Shown piece after piece: positions 1 to 14,426 of a stretch of DNA of 64,000 bases. The DNA comes from Piromyces finnis. Lineage: Eukaryota > Neocallimastigomycota > Neocallimastigomycetes > Neocallimastigales > Neocallimastigaceae. Positions within the stretch are counted from its first letter, which is position 1. Each line of letters begins with the position of its first letter. The notes under the pieces were generated by a model, which worked only from the letters and a program-made list of their open reading frames with translations, was not told the origin of the DNA and made no database searches. Both the position numbers and the translations under genes were made by a program. The stretch spans positions 21,001 to 85,000 of the forward strand of contig MCFH01000097.1 in NCBI GenBank assembly GCA_002104945.1, given 5' to 3'.

Positions 1-143
1 TTTTTTTTTTTTTTTTAAATATATATAAGCATCTATTTCATTTTAATTTAATTTAATATTTTCTAAAGAAATATAGAAGAAGGATTAAAATGAATATAAT
101 AATAATAAAATAATAAAAATAAAGTAAAAAAAAAAAAAAATTA

Positions 144-184
<41 letters not shown>

Positions 185-223
185 GAGAGTAGAAAATATT
201 TAAAATGATGAATATGGATTAAA
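1..223. other. 3' flank of the acyl-CoA synthetase gene
   Basis: Non-coding, almost pure A/T sequence downstream of the minus-strand synthetase stop codon. It contains a poly(T) run at the window edge, a poly(A) run near 124-140 and an (ATT)n microsatellite at about 144-183. No open frame or RNA gene is visible. It probably holds the 3' UTR and polyadenylation region of the gene, but no single signal can be fixed in such A/T-rich DNA. Confidence 0.6.
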
Positions 224-3029
<2,806 letters not shown>

Positions 3030-6000
3030 TTTGATATATTATCTATTATTTTAGAATTTAAATATTTCGATAAACATATGTATTGATAAATAGTAAAATT
3101 AAATATTATTAGTACTTTTAAATTTAAAATATTTTTATATAAATAAATTGATAGTTATTTATATATAAACAATAATGTATTAAATATTTATAATTAATGA
3201 CAAATATTTAAACAAAATTGTATTCATATATATATGAATAAATTTAATCAAAATGCATTATAAAAGAATTATGATAAAAAAAACTTTAATTAAAACAATT
3301 AAATAATATAAACAATTATAAATATATAATATTATAAAAGGTATATTTACCTGATTTTTACAATAAAATCAAAAAAAAAAAAGAAATAAAAAATTAAATA
3401 AAAAGAAAAGTTTATTATTATTATTATTTTTTTTTTTTACTTTGGTGTATAAGCAAAACAAAAATAGAAAAAAAGGCAAAATTATTATATAAAAACAATA
3501 TAGCATAATAATTTATATATATATTTATATATATATAAATTTATTAATCTAATTTAATTATTATTAAATTTTTTTTTTTTTTACAATGCTTTTCATGTGA
3601 AATTAAACAAAAAAAATTATTATCAATTAAAACCACTAGTAATAGAAGTTTCTTTTAGTAAATAAAATATATATATAAAAAGAAATTGAAAAAAAAAAAT
3701 AATAGGTTGTTTTAGAAAAAAAATATCTTCTTTCATTCTTATAAATAAACTTTGGAAAGATAATACGGAAAATTTTCATATAAAGATGAAAAGCTTTGCT
3801 AAAAATAATGTATAAAATAGATCCTAAATTACATTATTAATATTATTAAATATATATTTAGTTTTAAGATTTAATTTTACAATGGTTCTATAATTTATTA
3901 AAAATGTTAATATATGTAATAATCCTTGTAATATATAATTTCATTTATTTTAACAGTTATTCTCTCAAAGTTTTTCATATTATATTTTAAAAATTTTTTT
4001 GTATTTTTTTATTAATTAATGAGCTTACATATAAATAATACATAGCTTTATGAAAAAAAACAAACAAAAAACAATTAAAATAAAACAGTTACATGCCATA
4101 TTATATTTTAATAGTATTTATTATTTGTATAAAATTTTATTATTTGTATAAAACTTATTATTTTCTAAAGATCTTTCATTTAGATAAATAAATTTTTTTA
4201 AAACATATTATTATATTCCTCAATGCATTGTAATATATTTCGAAGTTTACCTTTAATATAAATTTGTTGACTTTTTTTAAAGAAAATAAATAAAAATCTT
4301 TAAATTTAATTAAATTTTTATTATTATTACTAAAATAGGAAATAATGTTGATCAAAAAAATATTTCTTTTTACAAAAAAGTTGAGCCTTTTTTTTAAAGG
4401 AAAAGTAAATTTATTAAATTTATTGTATTTAAAAATAAAAGAAGAAAATAATAATATCTATTTTTTTTTTTTGAATTCATTAGTAGTATTTAATTATTTT
4501 TAATATTCTAAATAAAATATAACTAAACAGGCAATATAAAAAATGAGTTATTTTTATTTATTCATATATAATTATATATATTATTATTTAATTTTATTAG
4601 TGTTATACAATGAGAATGAGATTTAGAGAAAATATTCTTTTAAATTATTCAAATACTTGTATATAAAAAAAATTATCATATGATATGTAAATAATATAGT
4701 ATAAAATACTATAAAATAAGGTTTAATAATAATGTAAAATTTCAAAAAAAAAAAAAAAAAAGATTTAAAAATCAATTCTCTATCAGCATAAGAATAATCT
4801 AATAGTGATTTTTGAGATATAATTAACTATATTGTATAATTTATGCCATTTATATACCATTTATGTATGTATGGAGAAGTTATAAAATACATATTATTTA
4901 TATTTATATATTATTTTAAATACTATTAATTTAGATGAATAAAAAACATTTAAAAAAACTTTCAAAAGTTAAAGGTTATCTTTTAAATACTTTGAAAGAA
5001 TATTTTATTTATTTGTTGTATATATATTTAATAAATCAAAAAAAAAAAAAAAAAAAGAAAAAAAAAAGATAATAAATGGTAATAATAAAAAAAAGTAAAA
5101 TATTTTTTTAATAAAATTTTTAATGAATTTATACATATATAATTATTTAATAAACTAGTTATAAAAGTCATATTATTCCATACAACAATTGCTAAATTAA
5201 AAAATTGAATAATCTTTTATAACCGTTTGAGTTACATATAAATTTTATTAAAAACTTTATATTATTTTAGACAGTTAAACTGTCAAATATTAATAAAATC
5301 CTCAAACTTCTTTTAGATTCTAATTCTTATATAATTATATATATTATATTATTATATATATCAGTTCTATAATAATATATAGTTTAAATATGTATTTGAA
5401 TATAAAAACAAAAACTAAAAAAAAAATTTGATAAGGGTAATATAAATACAAAAGAAAGACAATCTAAATTACTTGATAGATATTTTGCTTTATATTCTGG
5501 TTTTCTTTTTAAATTTAATACACATATTTTTTTAGCAGCACTAATTCCATGGTTATTAATTGCTCTTTGAACTACAAAAATTTTTATAAATAAAAATTTA
5601 ATAAATCATAATATATTTTAGTTATAGGAATTGAATTTCTATACATTTTTTTAATTGAATAGTTCAATAATTTAAATAAAGAATCAGTATAAACATTTAA
5701 TTCTTTCCGTAATACTTTCCCAGTTAAAATTTTATTTTACATATATATATATACATTTGTTTATACGCTTTAGTAATACATTATATATTTAGAAAAATAA
5801 ATCTAAATTATTTAACTTAATCTAGAAATATGTAGAATAGAATATTCCTGTATTAAGTAATACGCCACAATTTATAGTATAAATAGAGAATGAATAAATA
5901 TATAAACTATTTATGTTCTTTGTAATTACTTTTTTATTAATAATATTAATAAATAAGTTTTATTATTAGAAACAATATTATAAATTTTCTCATGTGTAAT

Positions 6001-6434
6001 TATTATTAAGAGTAGTTGTTAATTTAGGTTTTATAATTATGTCAACTTTATTTATATTAATTGTGATAATAACTACATTAGATTAATTAATAGAAATTTG
6101 AATAAATTTTATTACAAAATATGGCTAATTAAATTACTAAAATTATTGTTCATGAATATTCTTAGAACATGCGAATTACTAATACATTTCTAATTATTAT
6201 TAATACATTAATTAAAAAATATTAAATATAATAAAATATTTACTATTTATATGGTTTGTTTGTTCTACAATACAAAAGACATATGACTGATACATTTAAT
6301 ATAAATACAGATAATAATATTTTTTGATAAAACTTAATAATACCAATAATTCATCTAAAATTTATAAATAATATAGAAATTATGTAATTCATATTACAAT
6401 TAAATATAGAGATAATTCATTATTTTACAATAAT
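3030..6434. other. Gene-free A/T-rich intergenic region
   Basis: About 3.4 kb upstream of the synthetase gene. Homopolymer A and T runs and short AT repeats dominate. No open frame above background, tRNA or LTR pair was seen. The synthetase promoter should lie just above 3030, but no distinctive element stands out. Confidence 0.6.
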
Positions 6435-7017
6435 GTAAGAAATAATATGTCGTTCCAGTTTTTATCCTGGTTGTTAAGGCGTTTCCTTAGCATACATAAG
6501 GCTTCTGGTTCGACCCCGCAGATGTCAGTGCCTGTGGATTTTCCCACTGGGTTTGCCATGGGTTGGGTTATGATATTCAGGTAAGTATAAATGAACTTTC
6601 TAATTTACTACTATGATAATAACACTCGTCTAGCCGGCCTGAGAGGGTCTAGTGTACATGGTACATTCCAAATTAGAACTTAATAAGTGGTGACTTAGGC
6701 TATGCCAAAAACACATAATATTCCTTAATCAATTTAAGTGTAAACATTAGGGGGCGGTTGACACGTGATCAAATTGACTATAAGAGGCTTAGCATTGTAG
6801 TTGTGAAATATCGTACAACGACATGCATCTAATGTACATGGATTAAGTGAGCGTCGAAGCTGAAGAAACAGTATGACAGACCAGGAGGGTCACAACCACC
6901 TAGCAATAGGAATGAGCCAACGTTTCTCTAAGAACCACCATTGGAGCTAACTCTGATCGATGGGAGAAATGCACTCGGAAGTTAAAAAAAAAAAAAAAAA
7001 AAAGTAAGAAATAATAT
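6435..7017 (+). mobile_element. SINE-like retroposon with tRNA-type head, poly(A) tail and 14-bp target duplication
   Basis: A 555-bp block (6449-7003), clearly richer in G+C than its surroundings, is bounded by a perfect 14-bp direct repeat GTAAGAAATAATAT at 6435-6448 and 7004-7017. It ends in about 20 A residues directly before the second repeat. The head has an A-box-like TGGTTGTTAAGG (6468-6479) and a canonical B-box GGTTCGACCCC (6507-6517) at the usual spacing, resembling the GTTAAGGCG D-arm of Ser/Leu tRNAs. No long frame is present. This is the anatomy of a tRNA-derived SINE mobilised by a LINE-type target-primed mechanism. Alternatives are a processed structured RNA or a 5'-truncated LINE end. 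The partner LINE is not in the window. Confidence 0.85.
6468..6517 (+). promoter_or_regulatory. Internal Pol III A and B boxes of the SINE
   Basis: TGGTTGTTAAGG at 6468-6479 and GGTTCGACCCC at 6507-6517 are arranged like the intragenic promoter of a tRNA. The B-box matches the GGTTCGANNCC consensus exactly. Their presence suggests the copy could be transcribed by RNA polymerase III. Confidence 0.7.
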
Positions 7018-8536
7018 AAATAATAATAATCTTAAAAGAATTTAAAGATTTGAGAGGATTATAAACTGTAGTTATAATAAATATTATTTATATATTATCC
7101 TTTTTTTTTTCTCCATTATCCATTTTTCATATATTAATTTATCAAAATTAGAAAAATTTTCAAAATCAGTTTGCATCATTTATTATAATTCATTTATATA
7201 ATTCATTGTATCATTATTTTAGCAAAAAATATTGAATAAAAAAAAAAATGAAATAAATTTTTTAAAATTTTATTATATATTTTTTTGAAACAACTGAAGA
7301 ATAAAACCTGTATATTTAAAATATATGATAATCTTCTAAAAAAATATAATGTATAATGTAATATTTAATATGGATGGAAGAATGTAACAAATTACTAATT
7401 AATGAGAATATTTTTAATATATAATAATAATGATATTCGATTTAGTAAACTTTTATGCCATAATTTTATACCAGACTAAAAATCCCTTACAAGACTTTTA
7501 GCTAGACTTTTTTATTAGAATATATTCTACCATTACCCCTAATTAAAAATATTAAAAATTTTATCTTGATCTTTATATTTATACGAAAATAATATATACA
7601 CGTGATATATACATGCATGTATATCAAATATCATCTAATATATTATATTTTTATTTTTATTCTATTTATTTAATATAATTAATATATATTAAGAAAAAAA
7701 TACATTGCTGAAATTGGTATTATGACATTACCATTAATACCTAAGAATCCTAAAAATACATTAGTTTTTTATATATTTTAATAAATTGGAATAAATTTGA
7801 ATAAACCTTATAAAATGTAAATAATATATTAGAATGAATTATAGAATATATATATTTTTTATGTTTTTTTTTTTTTTTTTTTTTTTTACAAAGGATTTTT
7901 ATTTTTAAAAAAAATGAAAAATAAATCTTTTGTAATTTTTTTTTTCTTTTTTTATTAATATAATTTATGTTATTATGGTAAACATGAAATTTATACACTT
8001 TCATAATAGAATTTATAAAAAAATTTTATTTTTAAATTTTAACAATAAAATATGAAAGTTTTATTTTTATAAAAATATAAAATATTTTATTTTTTGTTAT
8101 GAAAATTAGTCTATATTTGTTCAATTAATCTATAATAATATATATTTCAACAAATAACTAAAATATATATGATAAAGATAGTACTTAATATTAACGTTTT
8201 TAGATAAAATTACTTAATGAAAGAATAGAATAATTAATAAAATTTAAATTTTTAGATCAATAATTATTAAATAACCATAAAATAAATATAATAATAATAA
8301 ATTTAAAAAAAAATAATCTTGTTTTAAATATATATTAAATAATAATAAGAAAATAATAAGATATTATATAACATTATATAATTAATATATAATTGTAAAT
8401 TATAATTTTTAATATACGAAATATTTACTTTAAAGATAATTTAAATATATATATAGGGAATTTTATATGTACACTACTTTTCCCCTTTTTTAAAAATAAA
8501 CAAACATTTAATCCTTTTAAATAACAATAAATAAAA
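7018..8536. other. Intergenic region upstream of the bZIP gene
   Basis: A/T-rich sequence with poly(T) and poly(A) runs. The 84-codon minus-strand open frame near 7750-8004 is Lys/Ile/Tyr-coded A/T sequence around a poly(T) run and is not a credible gene. The bZIP promoter presumably lies in the last few hundred bases. Confidence 0.55.
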
Positions 8537-10669
8537 ATGGCAGATAATGAAATATTAAAACAAATTGCATTACTTAATCCAAGAATAATTAATGGAAATG
8601 AAATAGATTCAGTCAATGATTTCATCGTAAATAGTGATGCTTCCAGTCCAGTAGAAGATACTGTTATAGAAAGCCATAATATAGAAGAAGAAAATGATAT
8701 TTTAAATTTGTGGTCATCGAAAGATATTTTGTTTGATCCATTTGATCCTTCAAAAATAAGTAAGCATAATGAAATAGCCAAAAATAAATATTCGTAGTAA
8801 AAATTAAAAAATATATGAATACTATTTATATAATTAATAATACTTATTTTATGTTTTTTTTTTTTTTTTTTTTTTAAAGATCCTTCTACTCAATCTCAAA
8901 CCAATCAAACTTTTACAGTTGAAGAAAAATTAAGTGAAAGAGAAATCGATAGGCAAAGATATAATAGATTAAAACAACAAAAACAAAGTATATATATTAA
9001 TAGAGGAAGACATAATAGAAACGATAATAATAAAAGAGATAATGCCAGAGATGTTTTACATCTTGATAATCTTCACAACTTTCAACTTCAACAATTACTA
9101 ATAAATGAAAAAAATAAAAATAAAGAAACAAGCCAAGCATTTAATAATAACAACATATTACAAACTTCTACTAGTAATACAAATACTACTACCCAAGAAT
9201 TAATGAATAGTATAATATCGACATCAATAGGTAATAACTCAAAATTAAATACTTCGTTGAATCAAATGAGTTTTCAAATAGGTTTAGATAATAATGATAA
9301 AGGTAGTAACGACAAAGGAAATGATTTATATTCACAACTATTAAACTCAATTAATTCAGGAAAGAAAAATTCCAAAAAGGAATCTGATACAATATATAGT
9401 AAAACAAATGATTGTCGTAATAAAGAAATTGCTGAAAAAAAGAAAAGAAGATCAGCAGCAACCATGAGATGCCGTGAAAGAAAGAAAAATCAATTACAAA
9501 AGAAAGAACAATATATTAAATATTTAGAAAATCAAAATTTGTTTCTTAATGGTTCAATATTACATATGAAAAATGAAATTAACTGGTTAAGACGTTCATT
9601 TTTAGACCAATATGGTGAACAGTCACTTAAGAACATATATATGAAAAATGGTTTTAAAGATGTTAACTTTAATAATATATTATACCCTGGTTCTACTTCA
9701 TCACCTACTTCTTTTACTAGTTCTACCACCATGATGTCTCCAAATTTAAATATGAATGGAAACTCAAATGTAAATATTGATCAAAGTCCAAAACAATCAA
9801 AAAGTTGTACTTTACTTCCACAAGATTCCACTTTTTTAACACCTACTTCTTCTGCACCAACTAATACTAATAATATTCTTTCTCGATATTCGCCACCATT
9901 ATCTTCTAATGAAAAGATTACAAATAATATTACTAATACTTCTGTATCACCTCAAAAAATACCATCTTTAATTCAAAAGAGCCCTATTTCTTGTAATTCC
10001 ACAAATGTAAATTCAAAATTTATAAGTTCTAATAACCTAACTAGCCAACCTACTTTTTCAAATCTTAATAATAAAACAGTTATTAATAATACCTCTGTCA
10101 ATGATCTTTTTAATCATCTGGATATGACAACATTAAATGAATTTGCTAATCTTTCTAAAGAACAAAGAGATGTACTATTGAAAATCTTAGAAAAACAAAG
10201 AGAATTGTATAATGATGAAAGGTCAGAAGAATTATCTGTAACTTCAGCCTCTTCAAGAAATTTCATTAATATCGCTCACAATAATGAATCTCAATCCCAA
10301 CTTTCAAAACCACCAAATTCTTTACTGAATCTTGTTCCAACAAATAATAGTATTACTAACCCCACTGATACTACTCAATTCAATCCATTGTTAACATCTA
10401 ATCTTTTAAATACTTTTAATAGGCATAATGGTATTAATAGCCTTTCTTTCAATTCCAATTCTATAGCTGTTTCTGCTTCTCAAACCTCCAATGGTCAAGT
10501 TCCATCATTACAAACATCTATAACATTAAGTAATTCAAATCCTAATCTTTTAACATCATTTAATGAACAAACCAAAAAGGAAACACCTTCTAATATCATA
10601 ACCACAACGAATGCAGACTCACAAAATTCGAATTATATTAATTTAGAAAACTTAATTTATTATATTTAG
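8537..10669 (+). CDS. bZIP-domain transcription factor, two exons
   Basis: Exon 1 is 8537-8759 and exon 2 is 8880-10669, joined over a 120-nt phase-1 intron (donor GTAAGC, acceptor after a poly(T) tract, TAAAG). Spliced length is 2013 nt, 670 residues. The ATG lies in AAAATGG. A basic region and leucine zipper occupy about residues 260-322: KKKRRSAATMRCRERKK followed by heptad positions K, L, L, M, L. The rest is low-complexity Asn/Ser/Thr-rich, typical of fungal or amoebal regulators, with an acidic N-terminus containing DILFDPFDP. The normally invariant Asn of the basic region is Arg here (about residue 265). It is expected to be nuclear and to bind DNA as a dimer; target genes cannot be inferred. 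No specific ortholog is recognised. Confidence 0.9.
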
Positions 10670-12029
10670 ACAATTGAAAATTCTTTAAAAAGTGGAAAGT
10701 AATTTTTATCGGTTTATACATAGTTATATATATAACACATGAATATAGTACAATGTTATATGTTATATAGGCTTACAATTACAAAATAAAAATATGAAAA
10801 AGAGAGAAAGAAAGAAAAAAAAAAAAAAAGAGGAGGAATCAAAATAAAATGAATAATAGTTGTTAAAAAATGTTTGAGCCACTTTATTTTTAAAGCAAGA
10901 AAATACTATTAATAATATTAATACTACTGTAAAATCTTTTTTTTTTTTTTTCATCAATTTTTTATTATTAATTTTTAATTAAGCAATAATACAACAATTT
11001 ATATCACAAAATACATATACTTTTTAATTTAATGTTTTATTGTAAAGATAGAAAATATTTTTGAAATTTATATATATAACATTTACTTTTATTAATTATT
11101 ATATTTATATATATGTAAAAGGAAAAGTAAAACATAAACAAAAATAAAATTAAAAGTAAAAATAAAAAAGAAGAAAATATAGTATTAATAAAAATTATGT
11201 TAATTTTATCAATATAAATATTTTTTATTTTTTTTATTTTTTTTATTTTTTTTCGTATAAATAAAAAACTATAATTAATGTTGATTATAACTATAATTAA
11301 TAAATAAATTAACTAGATTTTACTTTAAACTAAAGAAATAGTTTTATTATTAATAAAATAAATGAAGTTTGTAATAACAAAATTTCATTAAAACATATTT
11401 TTTGAATTATTTTAAATCGTAACAAAAAATATAAATAATGAACATCATATATTAATTATAAATCACAATCATTCAGAAAATAAAAATTTCTATTTCAATA
11501 AATAATATAAATATAATTCTATGTAGTAAAATAATTTTATTTTGAAGAAACATTTTGATAATCTTTGAAATAAATATATATTAATGTTAATATAAATGAA
11601 AGTTTTACAATAAAACATAAAAATAAAATATATTATATTTAAATTTCTTCTTTAAAAGTTACCGACAAAGTAAAAGTCAATTACAGATATTTCGTTATAA
11701 TTTTGAAACATTATATGCTAGAAAATGTTCAGATAATAATTGTAATTATTTAGACTATTAGAGAAGTATTAATTTTCTTTTAATGAACTTCATTTAATGT
11801 ATGTTATTTAGCTCCTTGTTTAACTAAGAGCTATTTTTCTATTATTTTTCCTTTTATGATGACATATAATTTTTCTCCTTATAATATCAAATATTATTAA
11901 CTTCTCTTTCTCTAATAAATGATATAAAAATACATAGTTAGATAATTAATTACTTGATATATAACACAATACTATTTGTATTGATATTATGTTTTATTAA
12001 TAATTAAAGCTTATTAGTTTATGATATTA
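10670..12029. other. Intergenic A/T-rich region
   Basis: Downstream flank of the bZIP gene, with homopolymer runs and TTTTA-type short repeats near 11220-11255. No gene, RNA or LTR border was recognised. Confidence 0.5.
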
Positions 12030-12236
12030 TAACTTTTCTGACGTCTGGAATCCGTCTTGAAGAAGGACATTATCAAATGTATTATGATAATTTAGTGTTC
12101 TTGACCTTAATTACTTTTACTTTTTATTAATTATTTACTTAGTCACATAAATTTATGATTTAGTAAAATTAGTGTGGCATTAAATTTTTATAATTGTGGT
12201 TCAATCTAAATAAATTAATACACATGATCACAAACA
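12030..12236 (+). repeat. Relic of a retroelement 3' end
   Basis: The stretch around 12040-12073, GTCTGGAATCCG followed by a purine-rich GAAGAAGGACAT, is repeated in similar form at 21508-21538, where it directly precedes an LTR as a polypurine tract. No matching LTR is recognisable after it here. It reads as a decayed 3' end of the same element type, later hit by element 1. Confidence 0.4.
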
Positions 12237-12811
12237 TGATATAAGTTTCTTTTATGTTGTAGTAATTTAATATTAGTTTATTTATAATTTATTATATTAG
12301 GTGAAAAATATTTTATTACTATTAACTTCTCTCTTATTAATAATTTCACTTATAATATTTTCTTATTAATTATTAAAGCTCTTCTCTTTCTAATTATTAA
12401 TTATTTTTTACATGAATATTTTTATATTATAAAATTCCTATAATATAATTGAATATCAATTATATAATGTAATGTATTCATAATATATGAATAATAATTA
12501 AATAGGATATAATATAATATATTTTACATTTTATATGAAATATTACTATATAAGGAAAGATAATATAATACAAATAAGTATTACAATAAAATTAATACTA
12601 ATATATAATATTAATATTTAAGAATATAATGAAATATGTACATGAATTCTATAACTAATATATAAATAATGTATTATAATATATATCAATTATTATATTA
12701 TTATTATGAAATATTATATATAAATTTTTAAAGATGAAATTGAATATTCTAAATAATAAAAATTATTTTAAATATGGCTAATATGTAGCTAGACATATAA
12801 ATTTCATATCA
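12237..12811 (-). repeat. 3' LTR of element 1
   Basis: 575 bp, TGATATAAG...ATATCA, nearly identical to 19352-19925 and 19970-20543. On the minus strand the preceding purine-rich GCAGGGAAGTTTT is the probable polypurine tract. Between this LTR and the pol stop (12812-13151) lies an A/T-rich untranslated segment. Confidence 0.92.
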
Positions 12812-13151
12812 AAAACTTCCCTGCTAGAATTGAGCTATAATTATTAATTATTTGATATAATTAAAATAATTATATGCGAAATAATTTAATAAAATTTATA
12901 TTGAAATATTTTTATAATTATATAAAAAAAAATTAAAAATTTTTATAAAAATTTTTATATTTAAATTTTTTTTTTTTTTTTTTGTTTTGTTTATATATAT
13001 ATGTATATATCTTCCTATTATTATTAATAATTAATATAATTATTAATCTACTAAGTTATCAATCTTCCTCTTACTTATTATTATAATTATATACTTATAT
13101 AGTTAGTATATATATATTTTAATACATTTATAATTTTATTTCATTTTATTT

Positions 13152-14391
13152 CTACTCCCTGAATGGTAATATATTTTTAAAATGGACATTTCTTTCTAAA
13201 TATTGTCCCGTCAGTTCATCTTGTAATTTAGCTGTGTTCCAAGATATTTCTCTAATAATAAAAGGACCAATAAAATAGGGTTCTAACTTGTTTCTTTGTT
13301 GGTTCCTAATCTTTACCTTATCCCCTATTTTGTAGTTATTTTTATTGTTCATACTTTGTTGAGCTAATCTTCTACTTTTCCAATAATTTATCGTCCCTAG
13401 CATTTTACTGGCAGCTTGTTTTACCCATTTGGCGTGGTCTATAAATCTTTCCATTAATAATTCTTCTATTGATCTTTCTTCTATACTTAATATTGAATTT
13501 CTTATATTTATATCAATTGGAATATTTTCTGATCTTCCATACAAGAGTTCAAAACTTGAATAACCAGTAGAAACAGATTTACAAGTTCGAATAGCCCATA
13601 ATGCAATTGGTAACAATACATCCCAGTTTTCATTGTTATCAGAGAAATTTCTTAATTGCTTACCAATTTCTCTGTTTCTGTTTTCCACCAGTCCATTAGA
13701 TTCCGGATGGTATGTACTAATGAAATGAATGTATACATCATAAAGATCTACAAATATTTTTGTGTACTCTGAAACAAATTGTACACCATTATCTGTTATT
13801 ATTAATTGTGGAGTTCCATGCCTACTAAATACTTCAACTAAGAAATTAGTTACGTCTTGAGAAGTAGTAGTTCTAACTGGTTTTGCTTCCACCCATTTAG
13901 TAAAATAATCCACACATACCATTATATATTTATTCCCAAGTGTGGTTTCTCTTAATGGACCTATAATATCAAGACCAAGTCTAACAAAGGGTGCTTCTAC
14001 AGGAGTTCTAAACTTTTCTGTCGGCTTTGGTAATGGCTCAGATTTATTTAACTGACATATTTTACATAAGGAGACATATTTTTTTACATCAATGATTAAA
14101 TTTTTCCAATAAAATTTGTTTTTGATTCTTTCATAAGTTTTCTGTACTCCTTCATGTCCAATTCTATGCTCTTTTGCAATTATTTTAATTTTAGTGTAAG
14201 GGTCATCAATAATCTCCCTAAAATTATTATTATCCTTGAAATATAATTTATTGTCAATAGTGACAATTTTATCATTTAAAAATTTTTTCATAAAATCGGA
14301 AACAAATTTTTCGTTCTCCTCCTCGGTAAAATTGGAACTATTGGTTTTGTTGGAAATATCGATATTATTGATATTATTATTATTGTTTTTA

Positions 14392-14426
<35 letters not shown>

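Noticed and set aside
7750-8004. 84-codon minus-strand open frame
   Set aside because: Poly(K) and A/T-type codons around a poly(T) run, no domain, no conserved start context.
8425-8781. 118-codon minus-strand frame opposite bZIP exon 1
   Set aside because: Antisense shadow of a real exon; the plus strand has a good donor, acceptor and bZIP continuation.
9203-9205. ATG at 9203 as start of the bZIP gene
   Set aside because: The frame is open upstream to the acceptor at 8879 and joins exon 1 in phase, so the start at 8537 is preferred.
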